Notes: a model not told the origin generated them from the letters alone. A stretch of 64,000 bases of DNA from JAAYJK01 sp964501655 (GCA_964501655.1 CAZCTN010000014.1:1-64000); one strand, 5' to 3'. Positions 1 to 8,958 are shown, counted from the first letter of the stretch. Translations and numbers: made by a program.

Positions 1-27
1 TTTTTGCTTCGCTAAACCCCTATTTTA

Positions 28-2145
28 TTAGGGTTTTAAGTATGAAATTTTCTCATCCAATTCCCGCAGCTTTTCCTCCAGAAAGGCGCGGTTGTAAAGG
101 CCGGTCAGACGGTCATGGTAACTGAGGTAAGTGATTTGCTCCAGGGCTCTTTTGCGTTCGGTAATATCTATTCCTACTCCCAGTGAAGCCGGCTGGTTAT
201 TAAACTGAATTATGCTCACTGCGACCTCGATCCAAAGTGACTGGCCTTCCTTGTTGAGTATGACTGTTTCATAGCGCCGGGGTGCATCTTCACCGCGATG
301 CCTGGCTGTGGTGATACTGTCTATCCAGTCCCGGTGGTCTGGATGGATGAATTCCCAATTTTTCATATTAATCAGCTCATCTCTGCTGTAACCGGTTACT
401 CTCAGGGTTTCCAGGTTAAAAAAGACCAGTTCCCGATTCTGTACAACATAGATAAGGGCCGGGGCAGTTTCAGCCAACCGGCGGAAATTCTCTTCACTGT
501 TTGTCAGGGCACTTTCCAATTCTTTTCTAGCGGTAATATCGTATGCAGTAGCAATAACTGCCGGTTTTCCCCCATATTCTATTCGATTGGCGGATAGGTC
601 CATCCAGTACTCACGTCCGGTTTTGCTGAAGATTATAATGTCATGGCGGAAGGAAGGTATTTTACCTAGAAGCAGTTGAGTCAGTTCATTGTCTAGCAAC
701 TCATGGTAGTCCCAATGCAAGATGTCCATAGCGTTTAATTCCAGAATATCATAGGCATTATATCCAGTCACATTGGTGAAAAAGGCATTTACATACTGGA
801 AGCGATAATTCTGAACTACAAATATGAGCGCCGGAGCGGTATTAGCTAGTTTGCGGAAATTCTCCTCGCTGTTTATCAAGGCATGTTCCAGTTCTTTTCT
901 GGAGCTGATCTCGATTCCGGTGGCAATTATTGCCGGACGTCCTTCAAATTCGATGCAATCAGCGGACAAATCTATCCAGAGTTCCTGACCATTTTTGCCG
1001 TTGATTTTAAATTCGTAGCGTGATATCAATTCGGCTCCCTGCTGGCGAGCAAGTCCCCGACCCTTTACCAGGTCACGATAGTCCGGGTGAATTATGTCCC
1101 AGAAGTGAATCGCCAGCAATTCCTCCTGACTGTAGCCGGTTAGTCTTTCGAAGGTAGGGTTGACATATTTGTAGTGCTGGCCCTGTACCACCACGATAAA
1201 TGAGGGTGAAGTTTCCGCCAGCTTCCGGAATTTAGCCTCGCCTTCCCGCAGGGCTGATTCAATTTGTTTGCGTTGAGTGATATCCCGGCCTATGCCCATA
1301 ATTGCATGAGGCTGGTCTTCCCGGAAGATAATCCGGGAAGTTAGTTCCAGTATTGCTGTTTCTCCGTCTGCTTTAACAACCGGAAGTTCGTAGTTGATTT
1401 TTTGCTGGTTGTTGAAGCGGGAGCTTATCCTTTCCTCAAGCAAATTATGTTTATCCGGCACCACCAGTTCAAAAATAGATCTGCCTTTCAGGGTTCCGGT
1501 TTCAAAGCCCAGGATGCTTTCCCCGTTTTTATTAATGTATAACAGACGACCTTCAAAATCATGGGTGTATATGATCTCACTGGCTAGATCAAACAATTCA
1601 TAGAAATCCTGCTGAGCCTGCTCATAATGGAGAATCTCCTTATGGAGGGTCTGCTTGGTCTTGTCCAGTACTTGTTTGAAGAACTTTTGTTCTGTCAGGT
1701 CAGTGCCCACCAACTGTATTTCGCGTAAAGTCTGGTCGGCAGAGAAAAGCCCCCGGATTCTCCAATTCCAATTCAGAAAAGTATGATTTAAGAAAGTCGG
1801 ACCATATTCCCAGTCCATAACGGGTTGGGTGGGGGATAGCATATTAAAAAGAGATTGGAGTTTCCGGTTAAAATCCGGTTCGGAGATATTACCCAGGTTA
1901 TTTCCTATTAAATCAGGCCAACTCTGTCGAAAAAATCTGCATCCGGCCGGATTTATGAACAGTATAGTTCCATCCGGTGCCAGCCTGCAGATTACTTCTC
2001 GGTGATCCTCGGTTAGATAGTTGAATTCTTCCCGGTTCAGATTCCAGTAAATGCACGTTTCTCTTTGCAGTAAGAGCAACTGGTGTTCCAATGCTCTGAT
2101 TTGCTGGATCAAGTGATCTTTGCTCATACGGTCGTATTTGTTCAT
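28..2145 (-). CDS. Multi-PAS sensor protein with truncated GGDEF domain
   Basis: A 705-residue cytoplasmic signalling protein with about five PAS domains (near residues 45-155, 180-295, 300-420, 427-545 and 549-665). The last three begin with nearly the same phrase (ENFRKLA, TAPALI, VVQN), which points to internal duplication. After PAS5 comes the opening of a diguanylate cyclase domain (YHDRLTGLYNRAFLEEKL), but a stop follows within about 20 residues, so the GGDEF active-site loop is absent. A normal GGDEF domain needs about 160 residues. Start: ATG behind AAGGAGAAG. There are no membrane segments. PAS domains bind ligands or cofactors; the output is unclear because the catalytic domain is missing. 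Only 27 bases lie beyond the stop, so a frameshift or insertion cannot be resolved here. Confidence 0.85.
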   Translation of the reverse strand: MNKYDRMSKDHLIQQIRALEHQLLLLQRETCIYWNLNREEFNYLTEDHREVICRLAPDGTILFINPAGCRFFRQSWPDLIGNNLGNISEPDFNRKLQSLFNMLSPTQPVMDWEYGPTFLNHTFLNWNWRIRGLFSADQTLREIQLVGTDLTEQKFFKQVLDKTKQTLHKEILHYEQAQQDFYELFDLASEIIYTHDFEGRLLYINKNGESILGFETGTLKGRSIFELVVPDKHNLLEERISSRFNNQQKINYELPVVKADGETAILELTSRIIFREDQPHAIMGIGRDITQRKQIESALREGEAKFRKLAETSPSFIVVVQGQHYKYVNPTFERLTGYSQEELLAIHFWDIIHPDYRDLVKGRGLARQQGAELISRYEFKINGKNGQELWIDLSADCIEFEGRPAIIATGIEISSRKELEHALINSEENFRKLANTAPALIFVVQNYRFQYVNAFFTNVTGYNAYDILELNAMDILHWDYHELLDNELTQLLLGKIPSFRHDIIIFSKTGREYWMDLSANRIEYGGKPAVIATAYDITARKELESALTNSEENFRRLAETAPALIYVVQNRELVFFNLETLRVTGYSRDELINMKNWEFIHPDHRDWIDSITTARHRGEDAPRRYETVILNKEGQSLWIEVAVSIIQFNNQPASLGVGIDITERKRALEQITYLSYHDRLTGLYNRAFLEEKLRELDEKISYLKP

Positions 2146-2848
2146 ATACTTCTTCTCCTTGTACGATGCTAAAGATAGGATTTACAGAGGCCGACTAATG
2201 ATTATACACAAATAGACTATATTTGACCCGGTTGGTATAATTTGATAATACTAGTTTTTAATTTATCATACTTGTCTTAAAAAATAAGTCGAAAAAAAGC
2301 AAATGAGACAAATAACTGGGCTTATTGTATTACTTATATCGAAAAATCAGGACAAACTCGTTAACCTATATGACGTTGGAAAGGATAATAATCCATTGAC
2401 ATGGTTTGAATGAAAGTGATATATTACAGGAAATTAATAATTGGATGAGACGAGAAGAGCCGAGTTTAGAGACGAGATGAGAAGAGATCAGGATAGGGAA
2501 ATGTATTTATGGCCGGTGCTCGTTTAGCAGCGGCTTTGTTTATCCCTTTACTATTCAGGCAGTTGATGTCCTGCTGTGGTCCTCCTTCATAAGTTTCTCA
2601 CCTGCTTTTTCCTCTCCAAGGTATTCTTGATCAACACTGTATATACCTAGATAATGAGCCGCCTCGATTTTGCAGGCATTGTTCTGCGCAATGCGGCGGA
2701 TGCGGGTATTGGGGGAGTTAAGGCGACAGGGGATGGGAGGTATAGGAAGATGATGAAAACGGCGATAAAACGATGGCCCTTGAGGCCATTGGGATAAGAA
2801 TGCTGACTGAAGGTGAACGAATGGCTATGATATTAAGGAGGAAACCAG
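2146..2848. other. 703-bp intergenic region with structured trpB leader
   Basis: No convincing gene. Besides the promoter at 2396-2425 it holds a strong hairpin at about 2495-2548: GGCCG and TGCT pair with AGCA and CGGC around a CGTTT loop, with GGGA/TCCC further out. A second short hairpin (TGGCC/GGCCA, about 2774-2788) lies nearer trpB. I looked for a T-box (AGGGTGG, specifier loop) and did not find one. An unannotated 40-codon frame starts at 2654 but has no recognisable product. Confidence 0.4.
2396..2425 (+). promoter_or_regulatory. Probable sigma-A promoter for the trpBA leader
   Basis: TTGACA at 2396-2401 and TATATT at 2420-2425 with an 18-base spacer (or ATATAT with 17). It would start a leader of about 400 bases ahead of trpB. 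Confidence 0.5.
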
Positions 2849-4057
2849 ATGTCGAATGTAGATTGTGCCGGGATGCCAGGTGCCGGAGGGTACTTTGACA
2901 AATACGGAGGCAGGTTTATGCCGGAAACCCTTATGCCGGCCCTGCAGGAACTGGAAAAGGCTTATGAGGAATTTAGGAATGATGATGGTTTCAACAGTGA
3001 ATTGGCCTGGTACTTGAAAAACTATGTGGGCCGCCCATCTTTGCTTTACCCGGCCCGGAGACTGAGTGAGCATGTAGGCGGTGCCAGGATATTTTTGAAG
3101 CGCGAAGACTTAAACCATACCGGTTCTCATAAAATTAACAACACCATGGGTCAAGCTCTGCTGGCTCAACGGATGGGGAAAAAACGCCTGATTGCTGAAA
3201 CCGGGGCTGGACAGCATGGAGTAGCTGCGGCTACTGCAGCCGCTTTACTGGGTTTTCAATGTGTCGTCTACATGGGAGAAGAGGACACCATCAGACAACA
3301 CCTGAACGTATCCCGCATGAAGCTGTTGGGGGCCCAGGTGATACCGGTCAGATCCGGCAGCAGAACCCTTAAAGACGCCATGAATGAAGCTATTCGTGAT
3401 TGGGTAACCAATGTAGACAACAGTTACTACCTGCTGGGTTCAGTGGGGGGGCCCCACCCCTATCCCATGATGGTGCGAGAGTTCCAAACCGTGGTGGGAA
3501 GAGAAAGCAGACAGCAGATACTGGAACAGGCCGGAAAGCTGCCCCGAGTGGTGGTAGCCTGCGTAGGAGGAGGATCCAATGCTATAGGGATATTTCATCC
3601 GTTTCTGGCAGATGCGGAAGTTAAGCTGGTCGGAGTGGAAGCAGGAGGGGAGGGCCTGGACAGTAATAGGCACTCAGCCACCTTGAACTGTGGTTCACCA
3701 GGAGTGTTGCACGGGACCCTGAGCTATGTTTTGCAGGATCGCGAGGGTCAAATTAGTGAGGTGCATTCCATCGCTCCCGGCCTGGATTATCCCGGAGTTG
3801 GTCCTGAACATGCATATCTTAAGGATATTGGCAGGGTTCGATATACTAGCGCTACCGATGGAGAAGCCCTGGAGGCCTTTAAATTATTGAGCCTGACCGA
3901 AGGGATACTGCCTGCTATTGAGAGTTCACATGCTCTGGCAGAAGCGTTGAAACTAGCTTCTAAGATGAGCCAGGAAGAAATTGTACTGGTCAACCTGTCC
4001 GGCCGGGGAGACAAGGATGTCGAGAGTATAGTGAAACAGGAGGGCAGAGAAATATGA
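2849..4057 (+). CDS. trpB: Tryptophan synthase beta chain
   Basis: 402 residues, the normal length for TrpB1. It condenses indole with L-serine to make L-tryptophan using pyridoxal phosphate, as part of the alpha2-beta2 complex. Visible signatures: the FDKYGGRFMPE opening, the PLP lysine in NHTGSHKINN near residue 95, ETGAGQHG, and the phosphate-binding GGGSNA. The ATG start is preceded by TAAGGAGG. Its stop overlaps the trpA start by four bases (ATGA), indicating translational coupling. The rest of the trp pathway (trpE, D, C, F) is not nearby, so the operon here is split. A long leader upstream may carry regulation. Confidence 0.97.
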   Translation: MSNVDCAGMPGAGGYFDKYGGRFMPETLMPALQELEKAYEEFRNDDGFNSELAWYLKNYVGRPSLLYPARRLSEHVGGARIFLKREDLNHTGSHKINNTMGQALLAQRMGKKRLIAETGAGQHGVAAATAAALLGFQCVVYMGEEDTIRQHLNVSRMKLLGAQVIPVRSGSRTLKDAMNEAIRDWVTNVDNSYYLLGSVGGPHPYPMMVREFQTVVGRESRQQILEQAGKLPRVVVACVGGGSNAIGIFHPFLADAEVKLVGVEAGGEGLDSNRHSATLNCGSPGVLHGTLSYVLQDREGQISEVHSIAPGLDYPGVGPEHAYLKDIGRVRYTSATDGEALEAFKLLSLTEGILPAIESSHALAEALKLASKMSQEEIVLVNLSGRGDKDVESIVKQEGREI

Positions 4058-4833
4058 GTATAATAACCAATAGATTAAGAGCGGTAAGGGAACGGGGAGA
4101 AAAGGGTCTGATCACCTATATGACCGGAGGCGATCCTGACATGTACAGCTGCCGGAAAATCATGCTGGATATGGCTCAGGCCGGAGCTGATATTATAGAA
4201 GTGGGACTGCCTTTTTCAGACCCGGTAGCAGATGGCCCGGTTATCCAGGCTGCTTCCCAGCGGGCCCTGTCAGCCGGGGCAGCGGTCGGCCCAATATTAC
4301 AGATGATTTCTTCGGTGAGTCAGAATACTGACGTTCCGGTAGTTATAATGACCTATTTTAACCCCATTATGCAGTTTGGATTGGAGGAATTTTGCCGTCA
4401 GGCTGGAACCAGCGGGGTAAATGGAATTATCGTACCTGACCTTCCTCTGGAAGAGAGCAGCATACTTCGGGATCTTGCGGATAAATACCACTTGGATTTA
4501 ATACCCATGGTAGCCCCAACTACTACTGAAGAAAGACTGCAAGCAATTTGTACTTATGCCCGAGGTTTTGTTTACTGCGTATCAGTAGCAGGAGTAACCG
4601 GAGTTAGAGAACAGATTAAAACCGATCTGGATGCATTGACTTCGAAGATACGAAGATATACCGATTTGCCCATTGCCATAGGATTTGGTATATCCGGGCC
4701 TGATTCTGCCCGGGAAGCAGCTTCTCACTGCGATGCAATCATAGTCGGCAGTGCCCTGGTGGAACTGATAGGCCAGCAAAAATATCAGGAGATGGCAGCC
4801 CTGGTAAGCACGATAAAATCAGCCCTGCGTTAG
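4054..4833 (+). CDS. trpA: Tryptophan synthase alpha chain
   Basis: 259 residues, TIM-barrel. It cleaves indole-3-glycerol phosphate to indole and glyceraldehyde 3-phosphate and channels indole to TrpB. The catalytic Glu and Asp are in IEVGLPFSDPVADGP near residues 49-60, and the phosphate-binding loops include GFGIS and IVGSA near the C-terminus. It starts inside the trpB stop (ATGA overlap). Immediately downstream is a perfect palindrome that probably terminates both this operon and the convergent metallo-hydrolase gene. Confidence 0.97.
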   Translation: MSIITNRLRAVRERGEKGLITYMTGGDPDMYSCRKIMLDMAQAGADIIEVGLPFSDPVADGPVIQAASQRALSAGAAVGPILQMISSVSQNTDVPVVIMTYFNPIMQFGLEEFCRQAGTSGVNGIIVPDLPLEESSILRDLADKYHLDLIPMVAPTTTEERLQAICTYARGFVYCVSVAGVTGVREQIKTDLDALTSKIRRYTDLPIAIGFGISGPDSAREAASHCDAIIVGSALVELIGQQKYQEMAALVSTIKSALR

Positions 4834-4840
4834 AGTAAAT

Positions 4841-4912
4841 CGGAAAACAAGGGGACGGATCTTTTGTTTGCTTGTATTCAAGCAAACAAAAGATCCGTCC
4901 CCTTGTTTTCCG
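4841..4912. repeat. Perfect 34-bp-arm palindrome between convergent genes
   Basis: Left arm 4841-4874 and right arm 4879-4912 are perfect reverse complements around a 4-base loop, TATT. The outer part reads ACAAGGGGACGGATC. It sits 7 bp after trpA and 5 bp before the stop of the convergent metallo-hydrolase, so it can act as a bidirectional terminator. Related GGGGAC hairpins or half-sites occur at 26794-26830 and 56460-56475. This looks like a dispersed REP- or MITE-like element. Confidence 0.85.
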
Positions 4913-4917
4913 TATAA

Positions 4918-5796
4918 TCAGTGTTGATTGGTACGCTTGGAATCTGCATCCAGCCAATTCAGGTGAGACAAGAGGGACCTTCCCACCAAGGGATTGGCTG
5001 CAGCAGGAGGAATGCCCAGTTCTTCCAATATGGTGCGGCACCAGCGCGGTTCTATGGCCGGGGAATAAGAGCGGGCATTATCTATTACCACCTGATGGAT
5101 ATTATTCAGATAGGCAAGGCCTGCATCCATAACCTGATAGGCTTGGCTGTCCGCCCTGGGTTCATCCCAGGCCGATAGCAACATGCTTATTCCCTCCAGT
5201 TTTTTTAGCATCTTAATCGATTCTATGGAAGCCTGAATGTCATCATAGATGGGTACATCTCCGGGCAGAGGAATCACATCTCCGCTGAAAAGCGCCCGGT
5301 CGGGAAGCAGCATTAAGGAAATGGAGCCGCGTGAATGACCGGGAGTATGGTATATCTGCAGTTCCAGTTGGTCTTCCAGATTGATTATGTCTCCTGCCTG
5401 TAGGGTATGTTCGACTTTCACCGGACCGCCAACCAGTGAATGAAAACCAGGAACCGTTCGTTCCCGGTATTGCTTATCGACATCCTCAATCCAGTCGACT
5501 TCAGCCTTATGGGCGGCAACGGTACAGCCGGTCTGTTCTTTTATGTTTCGGGCCGCGCCAATATGATCCGGATGTGAGTGAGTGAGAAATATTTTAGATA
5601 TCTCCGCCGGATTCCGGCCAGTTTTCTTCAGGTACTCAAAAATGATCTGTTCTGAACCAGATATCCCGGTATCTATCAGGTAAACTTGCTGCCCATAGAT
5701 AAGATAAAGATAGACAAAGCGGTCCAGTTCATGGTCGGCGTTAAGCTTAATCTTAAAAGGCAATTTCAATGCATGAACATGTTCGGTAATTCTCAT
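4918..5796 (-). CDS. MBL-fold metallo-hydrolase
   Basis: 292 residues, metallo-beta-lactamase fold, cytoplasmic. The metal-binding motif is HSHPDHIG near residue 92; further metal ligands are likely in HTPGHSRGS and FSGDVIP. The family includes glyoxalase II-like thiolesterases and many hydrolases of unknown substrate, and the sequence does not tell which. Start: ATG behind GGAGG. It converges on trpA across the palindrome. Upstream is a short gap to the Nudix gene on the same strand, so the two might be co-transcribed, but there is 138 bp between them. Confidence 0.85.
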   Translation of the reverse strand: MRITEHVHALKLPFKIKLNADHELDRFVYLYLIYGQQVYLIDTGISGSEQIIFEYLKKTGRNPAEISKIFLTHSHPDHIGAARNIKEQTGCTVAAHKAEVDWIEDVDKQYRERTVPGFHSLVGGPVKVEHTLQAGDIINLEDQLELQIYHTPGHSRGSISLMLLPDRALFSGDVIPLPGDVPIYDDIQASIESIKMLKKLEGISMLLSAWDEPRADSQAYQVMDAGLAYLNNIHQVVIDNARSYSPAIEPRWCRTILEELGIPPAAANPLVGRSLLSHLNWLDADSKRTNQH

Positions 5797-5934
5797 TCAT
5801 ACTCCTCCATCCTAATCGCATGTAATCTCTTCCCGTAATTGTACTTTATTCTAAGCTATCATGGCAGTCAGCACAAGCTGACGATGAAGAGCGAGAGCCG
5901 GATCCGTGCAGGGAGGCTGGCTGAGAAGGCCGCT

Positions 5935-6435
5935 TCAATTTTTCCTCGATTGGCGCAGAAGGTTTAACACGTTTCGATCAGTAGGAAAGGCTAGAGGAGG
6001 CAAATTATCCAGGTCAAAGTAGGCTAACTGGTCCAGGTCATCACCGGCCAGCATATATCCGCTGGTAATTCTAACCATAAACCAGATTCCGACACTATGC
6101 TGGCCTGGATTATGAAAATTAGACTGAACCGAAAATGGTTCCAGTACCTCTACATCCAGATTGCTTTCTTCTTTAAACTCTCGTCGGACGGCTTCATAAA
6201 CATCTTCATGATATTCAACGTAACCGCAGGGAATACACCAGCAGCCTACATAATCGCCTCGGCAGCGCCGACCCAGCAATATCTGCCCTCGCTGATTTAA
6301 CAAAATCCCTGCTACACCTACCACTGGGTTTTCATAAAATCGATAGCTGCAGCTGATACAGGTTAAACGAGGAGTATGGTTTTCCCAACGATTCTCCAGT
6401 TGTCCCCCGCATTTGGGGCAATAATGGAAACGCAA
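5935..6435 (-). CDS. Nudix hydrolase with N-terminal zinc ribbon
   Basis: 166 residues. The N-terminus carries a zinc ribbon (CPKCG near residue 6, CISC near 31), then a Nudix domain. The Nudix box is readable as GYVEYHEDVYEAVRREF followed by KEES, matching GX5EX7REUXEEXGU up to the last position. This architecture resembles NudC/ADP-ribose-pyrophosphatase-like proteins of Firmicutes that hydrolyse nucleoside diphosphates linked to another group; the substrate is not evident. I use the TTG start at 6435 (AGGTGA upstream), which places the zinc ribbon at the very N-terminus as usual. Confidence 0.85.
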   Translation of the reverse strand: MRFHYCPKCGGQLENRWENHTPRLTCISCSYRFYENPVVGVAGILLNQRGQILLGRRCRGDYVGCWCIPCGYVEYHEDVYEAVRREFKEESNLDVEVLEPFSVQSNFHNPGQHSVGIWFMVRITSGYMLAGDDLDQLAYFDLDNLPPLAFPTDRNVLNLLRQSRKN

Positions 6436-6746
6436 TGATTAATCACCTGCCCGGTTGTAACCCTTGATACGTTATTCAAATCATAGCGTATTATAGGCAT
6501 TATTTCTACTTGGACTATGGAATTCGCGCAAGAGGGTTTTTAACCTGCTGTTGCCAATTCCATATACTTTGCCATTGCCTGTTCAGGGGATTCGTGGTTC
6601 CGGCTACAACGCCAGCCGATTATGTTGGGGCACAAAACAGGCCCAAAAACCGCTCATATTTCCTGTTACTGAAGGCGGAGTTTGGGCATAGCGTTTGGTT
6701 CCTTTTCATCGCTTTGAACCAAGGCGCTGTAATATTAAAGCTGGTT
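6436..6746. other. 311-bp intergenic region, nothing recognised
   Basis: I see no gene, tRNA or clear hairpin. An open frame at 6510-6785 on the plus strand overlaps the end of the YvyF-like gene and has no family resemblance. Confidence 0.4.
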
Positions 6747-7010
6747 TCAGCAGTTGATATATATGCTTGCTCTATCAGGAAGTGAAGCTAGCAGGGACCC
6801 CTTTCTTACCAGCGCCAAGATATAACGAAGGTTTAGGTTCAGTGCGGCAGCAATTTCCGATGCGGTTTGCCCCGGGTGTTCCCTCAGGTACTCTCTTACC
6901 AATGATAGGTGCTTCTGTTGCTCTGCGCTGCATTCAGGGCATAATTCGTGGCCATACCTGACTAGGTAGAGGCGGCCGCATTCTTTGCAATTGCTTAATT
7001 CGCTCTTCAT
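6747..7010 (-). CDS. YvyF-like zinc-ribbon protein (flagellar operon protein family)
   Basis: 87 residues from the preferred start. The N-terminal zinc ribbon (CKECGRLY, LCPEC) is followed by a helical region containing REYLREHPGQTASEIAAALN, which resembles a small winged helix. This fits the YvyF/TIGR03826 family, named for a gene in Bacillus flagellar operons, but here no flagellar gene is adjacent. An upstream in-frame ATG at 7031 exists; I prefer 7010 because GGGAGTG lies about 8 bases before it and the conserved part starts there. Function unknown. Confidence 0.65.
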   Translation of the reverse strand: MKSELSNCKECGRLYLVRYGHELCPECSAEQQKHLSLVREYLREHPGQTASEIAAALNLNLRYILALVRKGSLLASLPDRASIYINC

Positions 7011-7440
7011 AAAAATCACTCCCAATATCAAACATTAATGCTTAATAATGCTTGAGGTAATTTGGAGATATGGGCAGTACATCGCACTGCCGCTACTATA
7101 AATACGTTAAAATTTGTTTAACATAGGGGTCGATAAGTCCCGATAAATACATAATATAACATATATGGAGAAAAATCAACCCTTAAGTCCCAGAGGGCAA
7201 AGGACTTAAGGCCGAGAGACAGAAGTCATTTCAGGAATGTTGGTCTGCCATTGAGGTATCGGGCTGTATGACACTTGCGTTGGGCTTAGCTGGAAAAAAC
7301 TATGTGGATATGCTTTAATTAGATTTATCAGCCAATGGTACTGGGTTGGGGAAAACAAGGTTTCAGCCCAGGCGGTTGACCCTGATTGGGGTATAAGTTC
7401 TGGGTGGGCAGTCCAGATTCTTAACTGGGAGTGATGATTA
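7011..7440. other. 430-bp intergenic region with one hairpin
   Basis: It contains a perfect 10-bp inverted repeat, CCTTAAGTCC at 7181-7190 and GGACTTAAGG at 7202-7211, around an 11-base loop. It is AT-rich before that. No gene recognised. I looked for a molybdenum-cofactor riboswitch ahead of mobB and could not support one. Confidence 0.4.
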
Positions 7441-7923
7441 ATGAGTAAAATGGCAGGATTTTCTGGATATTCTAATTCCGGTAAAACGACGGTTATTTCG
7501 GATTTGATAGGTATTATGAAAAAACGGGGCCTGAGGGTGGCGGCGGTGAAGCATGCTTCTCATGGCTATCAGGTGGATACACCGGGCAAAGATTCCTGGC
7601 AGCATTTTGAGGCTGGTGCTGACCGGGTTGTGCTCATAGGACCGGAATCAATGACCACTCATCAGCGTTGGACCGCAATTCCGCCCTTGCGGGAGATATT
7701 TGAGGAAATGACTGATGTAGATATCGTATTGATTGAAGGCTTTAAACAGCAAATACACCCCCAAATTTTAGTCTATCGAAAGGAAGGCGGGAAGGAAACT
7801 GACTATCCCCCCGGCGATTATTCCGCCGTCATATCTGATACAGAACTTCCGCTGGACATTCCTCAATTTGCTTTCAATGAACTGGAAAGAGCAGCAGATT
7901 TTATTATCGATTTATTAAAATAA
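7441..7923 (+). CDS. mobB: Molybdopterin-guanine dinucleotide biosynthesis protein MobB
   Basis: 160 residues, P-loop GTPase fold. The Walker A is GYSNSGKTT near residues 9-17 and the family-typical stretch VAAVKHASHGYQ with DTPGKDSW follows. MobB binds GTP and assists MobA in attaching GMP to molybdopterin for formate dehydrogenases and other molybdo- or tungsto-enzymes. The ATG is preceded by GGGAGTG. No other molybdenum-cofactor gene is in the window, so it stands alone. A terminator follows at 7954-7985. Confidence 0.9.
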   Translation: MSKMAGFSGYSNSGKTTVISDLIGIMKKRGLRVAAVKHASHGYQVDTPGKDSWQHFEAGADRVVLIGPESMTTHQRWTAIPPLREIFEEMTDVDIVLIEGFKQQIHPQILVYRKEGGKETDYPPGDYSAVISDTELPLDIPQFAFNELERAADFIIDLLK

Positions 7924-7953
7924 AAGATACTAATGGACGATATTTAACAGCTG

Positions 7954-7985
7954 ACACCTCCCCAATTATCCTGGGAGGTGTTTTT
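7954..7985 (+). terminator. Intrinsic terminator after mobB
   Basis: ACACCTCCC pairs with GGGAGGTGT around a 10-base loop, followed by TTTTT. Confidence 0.85.
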
Positions 7986-8038
7986 GCGATATCCTCCATT
8001 ATTGTCATGCAATATTCATCTGTCTGAGCAGCAGCAGG

Positions 8039-8067
8039 AACTTTTTGTATGTTAAGGTAATAAAATG
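8039..8067 (+). promoter_or_regulatory. Weak sigma-K-like promoter candidate
   Basis: AAC at 8039-8041, 17 bases, then AATAAAATG at 8059-8067. It matches CATAnnnTA at 7 of 9 counting free positions. It lies about 30 bases before the DNRLRE gene at 8096. Confidence 0.3.
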
Positions 8068-8095
8068 TATCAAAGCTAGAGAAAGGAGATGAATA

Positions 8096-8803
8096 ATGAT
8101 GCATCGCAAACTGCTTCATCCCATTGAAGATACCTATATATCACAGTTCTATGCCAATACCAATTTTGGGGGAGTTCCTTATTTGTACACCAACAGATAT
8201 CAGGGACCATTAGATGAATACCAATCACTTATAAAGTTTGATTTGGGCAAGCATGATCACTTCCGACACACTAGGCACAAATTCAGGTCCCAGCTTCGTC
8301 TTAAAATATACCGCAATGAACTTCCGGTCCCAATAACATTATTTGTATATAAGGTTATCGGACAATGGAGTGAGTTGAATGTTACCTGGAATAACCGGCC
8401 AGCGACAGCTCCGGAACCGATAGGATCTGCCATTGTACACCCCGGATTTTTTGGCTGGGTAGAAATCAATCTTGATCATTTCAGTGACCATGAAGGCCTG
8501 CTGTTAAAATGCCATGAGAATTTCGATAGCCTGCTGGGCTTCTTTGCACGCGAATACGTCAATCCAGACTTTTGGCCGCAATTGAAGATATTGTCCGTCG
8601 CTGCTGCTGATGAGGCAGATAAGCCGATAGTAACAGTAACTCCGATAACTGCCTCAGTAGTCCTTTCACCTGATCTGGTCAAAGTGCCTCCTTTCCATGA
8701 TCACAGGAGAAGGCATCGGGGAAGAAAAATTGCCCGGGCCGACAGAAGATGTGACAGGGCTGGCAGAAGAGTAGTTAGAAAAAGAAGGCATCCCATGTGT
8801 TAG
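8096..8803 (+). CDS. DNRLRE-domain protein with arginine-rich tail
   Basis: 235 residues. Residues 1-165 match the DNRLRE pattern of beta-sandwich surface proteins: DTYISQFYANTNFGG near the start, LIKFDL, VTWNNRPA, and WPQLKI near the end of the domain. The last 35 residues are strongly basic (HRRRHRGRK, RADRRCDRAGRR, VRKRRHPMC). There is no signal peptide, so it is either a cytoplasmic or mother-cell product rather than a Sec-exported one. ATG at 8096 is preceded by AAAGGAG. A second DNRLRE protein is at 11638-12504. The role is not known; the family is seen on cell or spore surfaces. A terminator follows. Confidence 0.8.
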   Translation: MMHRKLLHPIEDTYISQFYANTNFGGVPYLYTNRYQGPLDEYQSLIKFDLGKHDHFRHTRHKFRSQLRLKIYRNELPVPITLFVYKVIGQWSELNVTWNNRPATAPEPIGSAIVHPGFFGWVEINLDHFSDHEGLLLKCHENFDSLLGFFAREYVNPDFWPQLKILSVAAADEADKPIVTVTPITASVVLSPDLVKVPPFHDHRRRHRGRKIARADRRCDRAGRRVVRKRRHPMC

Positions 8804-8818
8804 CTGACTATACAACCA

Positions 8819-8846
8819 GGCTGGAGCTTACCCTCCAGCCCTTTTT
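8819..8846 (+). terminator. Intrinsic terminator after DNRLRE gene
   Basis: GGCTGGAG pairs with CTCCAGCC around CTTACC, followed by a T-rich tract. Confidence 0.85.
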
Positions 8847-8958
8847 AATTTTTTATCTAACTGACGTGTCCATGTCTTGCTGAAAGAACATACGATTTTC
8901 CTGGATAACTTATATCACGATATTATCACTGATCAACGACACTAAAATAGCTCCGCTC

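Noticed and set aside
2396..2848. T-box riboswitch for trpBA
   Set aside because: No AGGGTGG T-box sequence or specifier loop with TGG found.
3400..3624. Plus-strand frame inside trpB
   Set aside because: Out-of-frame shadow.
6510..6785. 91-codon open frame on plus strand
   Set aside because: Overlaps the YvyF-like gene, no ribosome site and no family resemblance.
7011..7440. Molybdenum-cofactor riboswitch before mobB
   Set aside because: Only a simple 10-bp stem seen; no match to the conserved core.
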